A stretch of 64,000 bases of DNA from Aliiglaciecola lipolytica (lineage in GTDB: Bacteria > Pseudomonadota > Gammaproteobacteria > Enterobacterales > Alteromonadaceae), in assembly GCF_018860635.1 (NCBI RefSeq), contig NZ_JAHKPT010000006.1, positions 62,001 to 126,000 of the forward strand, given 5' to 3'. This document shows, piece by piece, positions 1 to 8,631 of the stretch. Each line of letters begins with the position of its first letter. The stretch's first letter is position 1. The position numbers were made by a program, and so were the translations under genes. A model generated the notes under the pieces. It was not told the DNA's origin. It made no database searches and saw only the letters and a list, made by a program, of their open reading frames with translations.

Positions 1-338
1 AAGTTGATCGTTCAGCGGCTTACGCCGGGCGTTATGTAGCTAAGAATATAGTTGCAGCAGGGTTAGCTAAACGTTGTGAAATCCAAGTTTCTTATGCAAT
101 TGGCGTAGCCGAACCAACATCAATTAGCATTGAAACTTTTGGTACTGGTGTTATCTCAGATCAAAAACTCACCGATTTAGTAAGAGCTAATTTTGACCTT
201 CGTCCTTATGGCCTAATAAAAATGCTCGATCTTGAACGTCCTATCTATCAAGCGACAGCTGCTTACGGTCACTTTGGCCGCGAAGAGTTTCCTTGGGAAG
301 CGACAGATAAAGCTGAGCAATTGAAGGCTGCACTATAA
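1..338 (+). CDS. metK: S-adenosylmethionine synthetase, C-terminal part (partial)
   Basis: The window opens inside this gene, so only about 111 C-terminal residues are present (reading frame from base 3). It makes S-adenosylmethionine from methionine and ATP in the cytoplasm. The visible part carries the conserved C-terminal MetK segments [19 protein letters not shown] and [10 protein letters not shown], and ends in the usual FGREEFPWE...DKAEQL tail. A strong hairpin terminator follows 36 bases after the stop. Its promoter and any methionine control lie outside the window. Confidence 0.96.
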   Translation, partial: VDRSAAYAGRYVAKNIVAAGLAKRCEIQVSYAIGVAEPTSISIETFGTGVISDQKLTDLVRANFDLRPYGLIKMLDLERPIYQATAAYGHFGREEFPWEATDKAEQLKAAL

Positions 339-373
339 ATTAATTAGACATCATATGATGATTAGTTAAACTC

Positions 374-408
374 AAAATAGCGTCTTTTAGACGCTATTTT
401 TGTTTTAA
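374..408. terminator. Rho-independent terminator between metK and a convergent lipoprotein gene
   Basis: A near-perfect stem (374-385 with 389-400, core TAGCGTC/GACGCTA) has a three-base loop, a run of T on the plus side and a run of A before it. It can therefore end metK on the plus strand and the lipoprotein gene at 418-870 on the minus strand. Confidence 0.85.
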
Positions 409-417
409 CAGATATTG

Positions 418-870
418 TTAATCAATAATTTGACAATAATCAGAATTCACCAAAATCATATGCACTTTATTGGCCATCCGAACTCGTACGCATTCCCCCT
501 CATCAGCTGGGAAGTAATCTAAAACCACAACTAAATACTCACCGTCAGTTGCGGTGAGATGGTACTCGAACCCTCTACTAGGGCCCTCTTCAATACTGGT
601 GAGCAATCCACCGAAGAAAGCACCAATTAGTGCACCTGCAAGAATCTGCCTGTCGCTTCCGTAAACATTATTCAATGCGCCCCAAAGCCCCCAACTCGCA
701 GCGGCCTCGCCAGCATGAGATTCAAATTTAACATCGTATATTTGATCGACATTGGCATATAGCTCAGTGACAAATTGGTTACGTTCAGAATTTCGCGTAT
801 GATGAGATGCGCAAGATGATACTAAAAATGGCAAACTCAGTGCCGCTAATTTTATGAATGTCATTTTCAT
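418..870 (-). CDS. Small outer-membrane-type lipoprotein of unknown function
   Basis: This is a 150-residue protein with a lipoprotein signal peptide: a charged start (MKMTFIK), a hydrophobic stretch, and a lipobox LVSSC with the lipidated cysteine near residue 20. The middle (about residues 78-92) holds a glycine-rich hydrophobic segment, GALIGAFFGGLL, of the glycine-zipper kind seen in small envelope lipoproteins such as SlyB. The C-terminal third has two cysteines (GECVRV, DYCQI) that could form a disulfide in the periplasm. I do not recognise a named family. It is transcribed alone, convergent with metK and divergent from the metalloprotease at 977. Confidence 0.75.
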   Translation of the reverse strand: MKMTFIKLAALSLPFLVSSCASHHTRNSERNQFVTELYANVDQIYDVKFESHAGEAAASWGLWGALNNVYGSDRQILAGALIGAFFGGLLTSIEEGPSRGFEYHLTATDGEYLVVVLDYFPADEGECVRVRMANKVHMILVNSDYCQIID

Positions 871-976
871 AGATACACATCTTGTTAATTAATTATTACC
901 AGCATACTGATCTAAAACTGAATTGAAGCTTAACAATTAAGAATTAGTGCAGTTAACGGGAAATCGGAAATCATTT

Positions 977-1783
977 ATGTTTAAACACATCTCCAAAACA
1001 TGTCTAGCAGCTACCATTAGCGCAGTATTACTAACGGCTTGTTCTACCTCTCCCACAGGCAGGTCCCAATTAAAGCTCTACTCTAAAGATCAATTAGCGG
1101 ATATGGGAGCGCAAGCTTTCGATGGTATGAAAATAGAACAGAAAGTCTCGCAACAAGGAGTAGATAATCAATATGTTTCTTGTGTTGCAGGCTTCATAAC
1201 CAAACATGTGCCTAGCAGTGTCTTTGATGGCCAATGGGAGCTGGTAGTTTTTGAAGACGATCAAGTTAACGCCTTCGCGTTGCCAGGGGGAAAGATTGGT
1301 GTTTACACTGGGCTGCTTAAAGTAGCTCAAAATCAAGATCAATTGGCCGCTGTTATCGGTCATGAAGTTGGCCATGTTATTGCTGAACATGGAAATGAAA
1401 GAATGTCCAATTCGGCGCTAATCGGCATAGGTTTAGAGGCGACCAATCAAATCTTAAATGCTAAACAAGTGGCAAATAGCAACATGATTATGGCTGGTAT
1501 TGGTTTAGGGGTTCAAGTCGGTGTACAACTGCCATTTAGCCGCACTCACGAGACTGAAGCCGATCTAATAGGCTTAGAGTTGATGGCAAGAGCTGGGTTT
1601 GACCCTACTCAGTCGGTTGAATTATGGAAGAATATGGACAAGGCAAGTGATGGACAACGGACTTCTGAATTTATGTCTACTCACCCCTCCCCCACAACGC
1701 GGATTGAAACCCTTACGGCCAATATGTCGGCAGCACAAGCATTGGCGAATCAAGCAACCGATAAACCGAACTGTAAAATGTAA
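977..1783 (+). CDS. M48-family metalloprotease, lipoprotein
   Basis: This is a periplasmic zinc protease (268 residues from ATG 977) of the peptidase M48 family, related to BepA/LoiP, which act in outer-membrane quality control. The zinc motif HEVGH is followed by AEHGNERMSN, and a downstream ETEAD supplies the third ligand. A lipobox, LLTAC, lies near residue 22, so it is probably lipid-anchored. It is shorter than BepA and has no TPR domain, which makes it closer to LoiP (YggG). A longer reading from GTG 947 adds ten residues ahead of the signal peptide. ATG 977 gives a standard signal sequence and a GGAAA upstream. A terminator follows at 1831. Confidence 0.88.
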   Translation: MFKHISKTCLAATISAVLLTACSTSPTGRSQLKLYSKDQLADMGAQAFDGMKIEQKVSQQGVDNQYVSCVAGFITKHVPSSVFDGQWELVVFEDDQVNAFALPGGKIGVYTGLLKVAQNQDQLAAVIGHEVGHVIAEHGNERMSNSALIGIGLEATNQILNAKQVANSNMIMAGIGLGVQVGVQLPFSRTHETEADLIGLELMARAGFDPTQSVELWKNMDKASDGQRTSEFMSTHPSPTTRIETLTANMSAAQALANQATDKPNCKM

Positions 1784-1830
1784 TTTCCCGTAAATGTAAC
1801 TATCCGTATCGAGTTAATTTTAGTTAAAAA

Positions 1831-1858
1831 AAATACCCCTAATTAGGGGCATTTTTTA
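1831..1858. terminator. Bidirectional terminator between the M48 protease and mscS
   Basis: The hairpin TACCCCT-AATT-AGGGGCA is flanked by an A run on the left and a T run on the right. It sits between two convergent genes and suits termination in both directions. Confidence 0.85.
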
Positions 1859-1872
1859 TATTTAACGGAAGA

Positions 1873-2694
1873 TTACTCTTCTGTTTTATGTAAATGCACA
1901 TCCATTTGTGGGAATGGAATGCTAATGCCTTCTTGGTCAAAGCGAAGTTTAACCGCTTCAGTGAAGTCAAATTTAACAGCCCAGTAGTCAGCAGAAGCTA
2001 CCCAAGGACGAACGATAAAGTTAACACTGCTATCTGCCAATTCTGAAACAGCAACTGTAGGCGCAGGATCTTTTAGGATACGCTCATCAGCATTAACCAT
2101 TTCAATAAGCACTTCTTTAGCTTTCTTAAGATCAGCGTCGTAACCGATACCAACAACCATATCCACTCGACGAGTTTCTTTTGCTGATACGTTTACAATG
2201 TTACCGCTATAGATAGCACCGTTTGGAACAATAATTTCTTTGTTATCAGGCGTTGTCATTACTGTAGTGAAGATAGTGATATCTTTAACTACACCAGCAG
2301 TACCAGCTGCTTCGATGAAATTTCCGCGAGTAAATGGGCGGAAAACAAGCAACATCACACCTGCAGCAAAATTCTGTAAAGAACCTTGTAGTGACAAACC
2401 AATTGCCAAACCTGCAGCACCTAAAATTGCAACTAAGGACGTAGTATCTACACCTAGTTGGTCTAATGAGGCAACAATAACAAACAACATTAAAATAGCG
2501 TTAACTATGGCCTTTAAAAAGTCGACAAGCATGTCGTCATATTTAGAGCGAGCCATAACTTTGCCAAACACATTGACAAGAATTCCAACAACCATTTTAC
2601 CGATAATGTAAATGATGACGGCGAACAATATGTTCAGCCCCCAAGGAATTACATAAGTTTCAACTAACTCTGATACATTTATATCTTCAAGCAT
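1873..2694 (-). CDS. mscS: Small-conductance mechanosensitive channel
   Basis: This inner-membrane channel opens on membrane tension and releases solutes on hypo-osmotic shock. From the chosen ATG (2694) it has 273 residues, close to E. coli MscS (286). Three N-terminal membrane segments are visible. The pore helix has the family's glycine/alanine pattern (AILGAAGLAIGLSLQGSLQNFAAGV across about residues 80-105), followed by the beta domain (GNFIEAAGTAGVVKDITIF) and the C-terminal alpha/beta domain. The frame stays open to 2766, but GGGAGA lies eight bases before the inner ATG and that protein begins like other MscS proteins. Confidence 0.93.
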   Translation of the reverse strand: MLEDINVSELVETYVIPWGLNILFAVIIYIIGKMVVGILVNVFGKVMARSKYDDMLVDFLKAIVNAILMLFVIVASLDQLGVDTTSLVAILGAAGLAIGLSLQGSLQNFAAGVMLLVFRPFTRGNFIEAAGTAGVVKDITIFTTVMTTPDNKEIIVPNGAIYSGNIVNVSAKETRRVDMVVGIGYDADLKKAKEVLIEMVNADERILKDPAPTVAVSELADSSVNFIVRPWVASADYWAVKFDFTEAVKLRFDQEGISIPFPQMDVHLHKTEE

Positions 2695-3249
2695 TTTTTG
2701 TTTCTCCCGAACATTTTTTAATTCTTTGAATAGCGATAGTCCTACACCAAAAGAAAGCCTTTTCATTTATTTGGCTAACATCACTACTTGGTAATTAGTG
2801 GGACGACGAAATAATAAAGGAAACAACAAGATATGCACCCTTTTTTTGTCAAATTAGACTAATGTATATGTCGCAATTTAGCGTCATAGACTAAAGTTTA
2901 ATTCGCTTAATTCTTTTAATCATTTAGAGTGTTGTCATTGAATTGTCAAAAATCAAAGTTACTTTATCCCTCGGATTTGAAGGCTTCGACATTCAATATC
3001 TTGGATTTTATTTCAGAATTTGTTCAACATATTTTTGTATTAAAACAAAATTTTTATCACTGTTTAATATTAAGAACAGGTAGCTGAACTCCTTTTAAAA
3101 ATGTTGGTTATTTACAAATACCTGAATTTGTTAGGGTTTTACTAATGTTTATTTTTTAAGCATTTTAAACTCTACTTTAGTTAATAGAAGTGCTATGCTA
3201 TTCGCCCCTTAATTAAGGGTTCTTAGTAATATTTTTAAAGGAATTGAAA
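2695..3249. other. AT-rich intergenic region between mscS and a small gene
   Basis: About 550 bases between divergent genes hold no convincing coding sequence. The stretch is very AT-rich. It must carry the mscS promoter (minus strand) and the promoter of the small gene at 3250 (plus strand; TATGCT near 3192 is a possible -10). The only clear structure is the palindrome at 3206-3219. Confidence 0.5.
3206..3219. promoter_or_regulatory. Perfect 14-bp palindrome upstream of a small membrane protein gene
   Basis: CCCTTAATTAAGGG is perfectly self-complementary and lies 30 bases before ATG 3250, just after the likely -10 region. The position suits a repressor site or a short 5'-UTR hairpin. Which protein binds is unknown. 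Confidence 0.4.
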
Positions 3250-3429
3250 ATGTTAATTCTCTCTCTTATCTTCGTTAGTTTGATAATTCTATTGGTCTTT
3301 TGCCTTGCTAAAGATACGGGTGAACACACTGCGTTTGCGCGCAAGAATGCTTCTATTAATAATCAGCAGGAATCTACTGATAGCTCGCACAATAGAATGA
3401 CTTCAACTAAAACGTTAAATGCCAACTAA
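3250..3429 (+). CDS. Small single-pass membrane protein, unknown function
   Basis: This 59-residue protein has one strong hydrophobic segment (LILSLIFVSLIILLVFCLA, about residues 2-20) and then a hydrophilic tail rich in Ser, Thr, Asn and Gln. AAAGGA at the right distance (seven bases) supports ATG 3250; a TTG two codons upstream is the alternative. The segment could be an uncleaved anchor or a signal peptide. I do not recognise a family. The good ribosome site and the following hairpin argue that it is a real gene. Confidence 0.55.
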   Translation: MLILSLIFVSLIILLVFCLAKDTGEHTAFARKNASINNQQESTDSSHNRMTSTKTLNAN

Positions 3430-3468
3430 CAATAGCCAAGATTTATTCTTCTCTATGATTGATTAATT

Positions 3469-3497
3469 CAAATGCGGTGACAAAATCACCGCATTTG
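3469..3497. terminator. Perfect 12-bp hairpin after the small membrane protein gene
   Basis: CAAATGCGGTGA and TCACCGCATTTG pair perfectly around a five-base loop, 40 bases after the stop of the gene at 3250. The T run is poor on both sides (TTTGATTT on the plus strand), so termination efficiency is uncertain. Confidence 0.5.
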
Positions 3498-3632
3498 ATT
3501 TGAAAATCACTGGCTTTGCTTATTAATTAAATAGACTTACTTGGTTGTTTGCCAATGGTCGGTAATTCTTTAGTTGAGATACCTTCTACTTGATATACCA
3601 TATAGTGCATTGTTAACTGCTGTTGTAATCCC

Positions 3633-4361
3633 ATGCGAATTCCAAGAATTTATCACCCCGACTTACTCATTGTTGATCAGATTATTGATCTCACCCCTGA
3701 TGCTGCAAACCATATAGTCAGTGTTCTGCGTCTAAACGAAGGTCACCCATTAGTGCTGTTTAATGGCGATGGCAACGAATATAGCGCTGAACTAGTGACT
3801 GCCAAAAAACGTCAAGCAAAGGTGTTAATTGACGCAAAACTGTCTATCAACGTCGAATCCACATTAAATATTCATTTAGGTCAAGGTGTCTCACGAGGCG
3901 ACAGAATGGATATGGCAATTCAAAAAGCAGTTGAACTCGGTGTCACTGAAATTACGCCATTGATCACCGAAAGATGTGGCGTGAAATTATCAGCTGAACG
4001 CTGGGAAAAAAAATGCCAGCAATGGCAAAAGTTAATTATTTCAGCCTGTGAACAATGTGGTAGAAATCAAATTCCCACATTACATCCATGCACATCGATT
4101 CATGAATGGACAAAACAATCCACCACACAGCTTCGATTAACCTTACATCCCAGAGCTGAAAAGAGTATTAAACACTTATCAATCCCCTCCAGTGGAGTTA
4201 AATTATTGATAGGACCAGAAGGTGGATTTACCGAGTCTGAAATCTATGCCACTGAGCAAGTTGGCTTTCAAACAGTGCAAATGGGTCCTCGAGTGTTAAG
4301 AACGGAAACCGCAGCGATTGCCGCTATAGCGGCCTTGCAAGCTATTCACGGTGACCTTTAA
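3633..4361 (+). CDS. rsmE: 16S rRNA (uracil-1498-N3)-methyltransferase
   Basis: RsmE methylates U1498 of 16S rRNA in the 30S subunit using S-adenosylmethionine. The 242 residues match the family length. The N-terminal PUA-like part (MRIPRIYHP...HIVSVLRLNEGHPLVLFNGDG) is followed by the SPOUT/trefoil-knot domain with QKAVELGV, ITERCGVK, LIGPEGGFTESEI and the terminal MGPRVLRTETAAIAA. In E. coli gshB lies directly downstream. Here a 14-kb block separates them and gshB reappears at 18539. Confidence 0.96.
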   Translation: MRIPRIYHPDLLIVDQIIDLTPDAANHIVSVLRLNEGHPLVLFNGDGNEYSAELVTAKKRQAKVLIDAKLSINVESTLNIHLGQGVSRGDRMDMAIQKAVELGVTEITPLITERCGVKLSAERWEKKCQQWQKLIISACEQCGRNQIPTLHPCTSIHEWTKQSTTQLRLTLHPRAEKSIKHLSIPSSGVKLLIGPEGGFTESEIYATEQVGFQTVQMGPRVLRTETAAIAAIAALQAIHGDL

Positions 4362-4449
4362 CGAGCAAATTTAGCGTAGACAGCAGCGGCTTTTATGCTA
4401 CATTGTTTAAAATTGCTACTAACGGATTAAGAATAAAGCAATCATTAAT

Positions 4450-5919
4450 ATGAAATCTCACAAGGTTATCAACATTCGCGGTGCAAGCAATTACACGCAT
4501 TTGAAGCGACATAATGCGATTGAGTCCGGTCGCATAAATGCGTTAGACATGTTGGTTAATGGTAATCCCCTCGAAGAAGTCCTAAGCGAATTAGTATCAA
4601 GTCTAGAATCTGCAACGACAGGGCTTAAATGTTTGATTAGCTTGTTAGATAGCTCACGCACTGTGCTAAACCCATTCGTTGGGCCAAGTTTACCACTGCC
4701 GCTTCTGGAGGCTTTAAAAAATCAAAAGGTATTTCCTGCTGCAACAACTTGCGCTGTAGCAATAGGCAAAAGAGAATTAGCCGTAAGTGAAGATATTATT
4801 CAAGATCCCCACTGGCATAAATTACAAAATGTCGCCATTGCTTGCGGTATACGCTGCTGTTGGTCACAACCGATCATTTCCCCTAATGGCGAAGTGTTTG
4901 GCACATTTTCTATGTTTTTTCCGACCTCCGGAGTCCCTGAACAAGACGATATAGACTCCTTGACCTACGAGGCTCAAATTGTCTCAATTATTCTTGAACG
5001 AGCTAACAACATTCAACAACTGAAAGAAACCAATGCCGAATTAGAAAGACGAGTTGAAGAACGAACACAAGAATTAACCAATACCAATCATATGTTGAAA
5101 AAGGCGTTAGATCAGCGCAACGAGGTACAAAACCAATTAGTCGAATTAGAAAATATGGCGGCTTTGGGAACCATGATGTCGAGTCTAACGCATGAGATCA
5201 ATACACCAACAGGTGTTGCTATCACAGCGATTTCCTACTTACGCAGTATTCTGAGCAAGACGACACAAGCCTTTCAACAAGAACAACTGAAACGGTCCGA
5301 GTTAAAACAATTTTTTGCCGCTACCGAAGAGAGTGTTGATATTGTTGAACGCAATTTGATTCGCTCTACTCAGTTAATTAAAACCTTCAAACAACTTTCC
5401 TTAGACCAGCACAGTCAAGAAGCTCGTAAAATTAATCTTATTAGTTACGTAAATGAAATTTTATTGACCCTGAAACCACGCTTAAAGCGCTCCAATCAAA
5501 AATTTTGTTTTGACATAGATCCTGAATTGGAAGTCTATAGTAATCCCGGTGCGATTAGCCAATTACTGATAAATCTGATTATGAACTCTGTGCAACACGG
5601 TTTTGACGCAAAGCAAATTGGTCATATTTTCTTTAAAATAAGGGTTATCGAGCAAGCGATAGGTCAACCGATGTTAGAGCTAATATACAAAGATAACGGT
5701 TGTGGGATGTCAGAATATACGATTGAAAACTTATACAAACCATTTTTTACCAGCGCTCGGCACAATGGCGGTTCTGGTTTGGGTATGCACATATGTTACG
5801 ACATTGTGGTTAAAGTATTAGCTGGGCACATTGATTGTAAATCTAAAATTGGAAAAGGCGTCGAATTCACGGTTACCTTTCCGGTTAGTTTAGATAAACC
5901 CGAGCTCGATAGCTTTTAA
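4450..5919 (+). CDS. GAF-domain sensor histidine kinase
   Basis: This 489-residue kinase lacks membrane segments and is probably cytoplasmic. Residues about 35-185 form a GAF-like sensory domain (TTCAVAIGKRELAVSEDIIQDPHW is characteristic). A coiled coil follows (ERRVEERTQELTNTNHMLKKAL), then a HisKA domain with SLTHEINTPTG (His 248) and a HATPase domain with N box LINLIMNSVQHGF, G1 DNGCGM and G2 GGSGLGMHI. The conserved cysteines in the GAF domain (TTC, ACGIRCCW) could bind a cofactor or sense redox, but that is inference. No receiver partner follows on the same strand. The last 30 bases overlap the convergent response regulator gene. Confidence 0.88.
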   Translation: MKSHKVINIRGASNYTHLKRHNAIESGRINALDMLVNGNPLEEVLSELVSSLESATTGLKCLISLLDSSRTVLNPFVGPSLPLPLLEALKNQKVFPAATTCAVAIGKRELAVSEDIIQDPHWHKLQNVAIACGIRCCWSQPIISPNGEVFGTFSMFFPTSGVPEQDDIDSLTYEAQIVSIILERANNIQQLKETNAELERRVEERTQELTNTNHMLKKALDQRNEVQNQLVELENMAALGTMMSSLTHEINTPTGVAITAISYLRSILSKTTQAFQQEQLKRSELKQFFAATEESVDIVERNLIRSTQLIKTFKQLSLDQHSQEARKINLISYVNEILLTLKPRLKRSNQKFCFDIDPELEVYSNPGAISQLLINLIMNSVQHGFDAKQIGHIFFKIRVIEQAIGQPMLELIYKDNGCGMSEYTIENLYKPFFTSARHNGGSGLGMHICYDIVVKVLAGHIDCKSKIGKGVEFTVTFPVSLDKPELDSF

Positions 5920-6540
5920 AACAGCACGAGTGCGATCGCGCACGCCTAATTTATCTAATACATTCGAAACCTGATTTTTAACCGTACCTTCAGATTTAAA
6001 CATCAACTCGGAGATTTCACGATTACTGCAACCAGCAGCAATTAATCGCAATATTTCAACTTCTTTAGCACTAAGAGGAATCGGGGCGATAGAGCTTTCA
6101 AACGCAGTTTCTTTACCTTGCAGACTTTTTAATACACGCTGCGTAAGGCCAGGTTGAATTAATGTTTCTCCGCTATGTACTTTAACAATAGCCTCGACCA
6201 AGGTTTCTAACGATACATCCTTCAGTAAATACCCTTTCGCCCCCGCTTGAATAGCTTGGATAACAAGCTGATGTTCATCAAAAGTTGTGAGCATAATCAC
6301 TGGTGGAATTTCTGCTGGTGCCTTCAGATTTAAGGCTTCAACCGTTTCAATTCCATTCATGATTGGCATCCGAATATCCATGAGTACGACATCGGGCTTA
6401 TGTGTTGCAATGATATTCAATGCACTTTTGCCATCGGCTGCTTCTGCAACAATGTTGATCTCCGGCGCTAGCGACAAAAGGCTTTTAATCCCTTCACGGA
6501 CCAAGGTTTGGTCGTCTACAACCATCACATTAATACTCAT
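5890..6540 (-). CDS. NarL/LuxR-family response regulator
   Basis: This is a 216-residue two-domain regulator. The receiver domain has the acidic pair DD (residues 9-10), phospho-acceptor Asp 55 in VVLMDIRMP, the TTF switch and lysine in KGYLLKD. The C-terminal LuxR-type helix-turn-helix reads LSAKEVEILRLIAAGCSNREI...VKNQVSNVLDKLGVRDR. Its ATG overlaps the stop of the kinase gene by four bases (ATGA), so the two are translationally coupled and surely partners. The domain order is that of DesR/LiaR-like regulators. A candidate binding site lies upstream of the operon at 7765-7798. Confidence 0.93.
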   Translation of the reverse strand: MSINVMVVDDQTLVREGIKSLLSLAPEINIVAEAADGKSALNIIATHKPDVVLMDIRMPIMNGIETVEALNLKAPAEIPPVIMLTTFDEHQLVIQAIQAGAKGYLLKDVSLETLVEAIVKVHSGETLIQPGLTQRVLKSLQGKETAFESSIAPIPLSAKEVEILRLIAAGCSNREISELMFKSEGTVKNQVSNVLDKLGVRDRTRAVLKAIELGFI

Positions 6541-7676
6541 GTTAGCTCCGGTAATTCTATTTTTGTGCGAAACCCTGTTGCCGTTAGTGCAGTATCGATA
6601 GTTCCTCCAAGGTTAACGATTCTTTCGCGCATCCCAATCAAACCATTACCCTCTTGTATTTTATTTTGCTGTTTTTGCCTACCGTCGTCATACATTGTCA
6701 GCTGGACAGTATTATTTTTGTGGGCTAATTGAATATTGAAATGCTTAGCATTACTGTGACGCAACGTATTAGTAACAGACTCTTGCACACTGCGTAAAAT
6801 GGCTTCTGCTACATTAACATCGGATATATTCAAATTAACTTCAATATCTAGTGTAATTCGCAGGTTAGGTACATCATCTAATAGCGCATGAAGGGCCTGA
6901 CTTAATTCGATATGCGACTTTTCACGAATTTCAGAAACGGCTTCGCGAACATCACTTAATAATAGTTTAGCTAAACCGTGGCATTGTTGAATTTTAGCCT
7001 GAGCTTCACCATCTGAAATCCGAGAAGCCACCTGTAAATTAATCGTCAATGCAGTCAAATGGTGTCCTAGTAAATCATGAATATTACGAGCAATACGTAC
7101 TCGCTCCGCTTGTTTTGATGCCTCTCCTAACAACCTTTGAGTTGCCATTAATTCACGATTAAGCTCCATCGCCTGTTCGGTTGCGCGTTTCTCTTTAATA
7201 TTTGCATTTACCATGACAAGGGCAAAAATATTAAACGTCCAGAATAGCAACGCAGATAGCATTGCCGAATCCACGTGCCAATAAAAATACATTATTACCC
7301 AAAAGGGTGCCGACCAAATGGGCGACGTAACCAAGGTTTGTTTGAATGGCATAAAATAGGGTAATTGAGCACTCCAAATGGTAACCAAAATCGCCACAAA
7401 GGTGAAAGGAGTCAAAAATGCAAGAGATACAATAGCGATATATTGAACTGCTATTAAAATCAGGCGATAAGCCATGTCATTGCGATATTTGTTATCGGAT
7501 ATCGCAACCATGAAAGACACTATGTAAATAATTAATGCGACACCGGTAACAAGCATTATTTGAGCGGAATAATTTCCTGAACTCAGCATTAAAAACATCA
7601 CAATGCCACTTACCACAGCCCATGGAAAAACGGCTGAGAGATTTTCAATATTAAAAAATTGTTTAAAGTTTTGCAT
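6537..7676 (-). CDS. DesK-like membrane sensor histidine kinase (HisKA_3)
   Basis: This is a 379-residue kinase with five or six hydrophobic membrane segments in the first 165 residues and no sizeable extracytoplasmic domain. It therefore probably senses the membrane itself or a signal within it, like DesK or LiaS. The HisKA_3 histidine box is RIARNIHDLLGHHLTALTINLQ, and a short HATPase follows with SVQESVTNTLRHSNAKH and EGNGLIGMRERI. It lies directly upstream of its regulator in one operon. The ribosome site before ATG 7676 is weak. The membrane-protein gene at 7897 is transcribed away from it. Confidence 0.9.
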   Translation of the reverse strand: MQNFKQFFNIENLSAVFPWAVVSGIVMFLMLSSGNYSAQIMLVTGVALIIYIVSFMVAISDNKYRNDMAYRLILIAVQYIAIVSLAFLTPFTFVAILVTIWSAQLPYFMPFKQTLVTSPIWSAPFWVIMYFYWHVDSAMLSALLFWTFNIFALVMVNANIKEKRATEQAMELNRELMATQRLLGEASKQAERVRIARNIHDLLGHHLTALTINLQVASRISDGEAQAKIQQCHGLAKLLLSDVREAVSEIREKSHIELSQALHALLDDVPNLRITLDIEVNLNISDVNVAEAILRSVQESVTNTLRHSNAKHFNIQLAHKNNTVQLTMYDDGRQKQQNKIQEGNGLIGMRERIVNLGGTIDTALTATGFRTKIELPELT

Positions 7677-7764
7677 TTAGTAACCACGATAGGGTTGTGA
7701 TAACCCAGATACTGACGCCATTCGATACCTTGAGTATGAACAATCTTTGAGTTGAACACTATAG

Positions 7765-7798
7765 GCCAAAAGTCATGTTTTAGATTGTGACTTTTGGC
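7765..7798. promoter_or_regulatory. 11-bp inverted repeat, candidate response-regulator operator
   Basis: GCCAAAAGTCA (7765-7775) and TGACTTTTGGC (7788-7798) are perfect inverted copies 12 bases apart. They lie between the two-component operon (start 7676, minus) and the divergent membrane-protein gene (start 7897, plus). Dimeric NarL/DesR-type regulators bind such spaced dyads, so this is the likely site of the neighbouring regulator. An RNA hairpin is the alternative. Confidence 0.45.
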
Positions 7799-7896
7799 AC
7801 TAAACAAAAAATCAAGAATACCTAAACTGGATTCAAATTAAATCAGATAGTTTATCGATTATTTGAATTTAGCATATTGTCTTATTGGAGATTGAA

Positions 7897-8631
7897 ATGG
7901 CAACTTTACACAGTATTTTATTTTCAGCGCATATCATTTTAGGAACTATGGCTCTCATTGTATTTTGGATTCCTCTAGTCTCGTTAAAAGGAAGTCTTAA
8001 TCACAAAAAATTTGGTCGCTACTATAGTTGGACGATGTATGCCGTTGCTTGTTCAGGTGCACTCATGGCAATACTGGTGATCTATGATCCACTTGCAATA
8101 AAAGGCCATTTAATGACAGAAGAAACTGATCCGCAAAACTTCACGGCCAGTTTACGTATTTTTTGGGGGTTTCTGTTGTACTTGAGTTTAATTACTTATA
8201 GCAGTATTCGCCAAGGCGAAGCGGTTTTAAAACACAAAAACAACCCTGAAGCGCTGCGCAGGTTCAGTCATATTATGCCACTTGTATTACTTATAATAGG
8301 TGGTGGTATAACAACCGTTAACGGTTTGTTGAATCACACAACCTTGCATATTACTTTTGGAATATTGGGCTGTGGAATAGGTTTTAGCATGCTGCGTTTT
8401 TGCCTAAAGCAACAACATTCTCAAAAGCAATGGATAATCGAGCATTTAAGCGCCATGATCGGCTCAGGAATTGGTGCCTATACTGCGTTTATTGCATTTG
8501 GCGGTCGACATATTTTTAGCCATTTAGGAGATGCGCAAATCATCTTTTGGGTTGCTCCAGGGGTAATCGGCGGTCTTGCAATATTTTTACTATCAAAAAA
8601 TTATGGCAATACCGCTTCCCTACAGGATTAA
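7897..8631 (+). CDS. Multi-pass membrane protein, DUF2306-like
   Basis: This is a 244-residue integral membrane protein with six to seven hydrophobic helices. The region HIILGTMALIVFW...LNHKKFGRYYSWTMYAV resembles DUF2306-type proteins, in which an early histidine and an HKxxGRxY loop are conserved; this family call is from memory. GGAG lies six bases before ATG 7897, so the TTG at 7885 is not preferred. The promoter region is shared with the divergent two-component operon, which makes it a good candidate target. Its last four bases overlap the convergent xylR stop. Confidence 0.7.
   Translation: MATLHSILFSAHIILGTMALIVFWIPLVSLKGSLNHKKFGRYYSWTMYAVACSGALMAILVIYDPLAIKGHLMTEETDPQNFTASLRIFWGFLLYLSLITYSSIRQGEAVLKHKNNPEALRRFSHIMPLVLLIIGGGITTVNGLLNHTTLHITFGILGCGIGFSMLRFCLKQQHSQKQWIIEHLSAMIGSGIGAYTAFIAFGGRHIFSHLGDAQIIFWVAPGVIGGLAIFLLSKNYGNTASLQD

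Noticed and set aside
947-976. GTG start ten codons upstream for the M48 metalloprotease
   Set aside because: It would place polar residues ahead of the lipoprotein signal peptide; ATG 977 gives a standard signal and has GGAAA upstream.
2944-3090. Open frame of about 48 codons with a TTG start in the mscS upstream region
   Set aside because: No ribosome site, composition typical of AT-rich noncoding DNA, and no recognisable motif.
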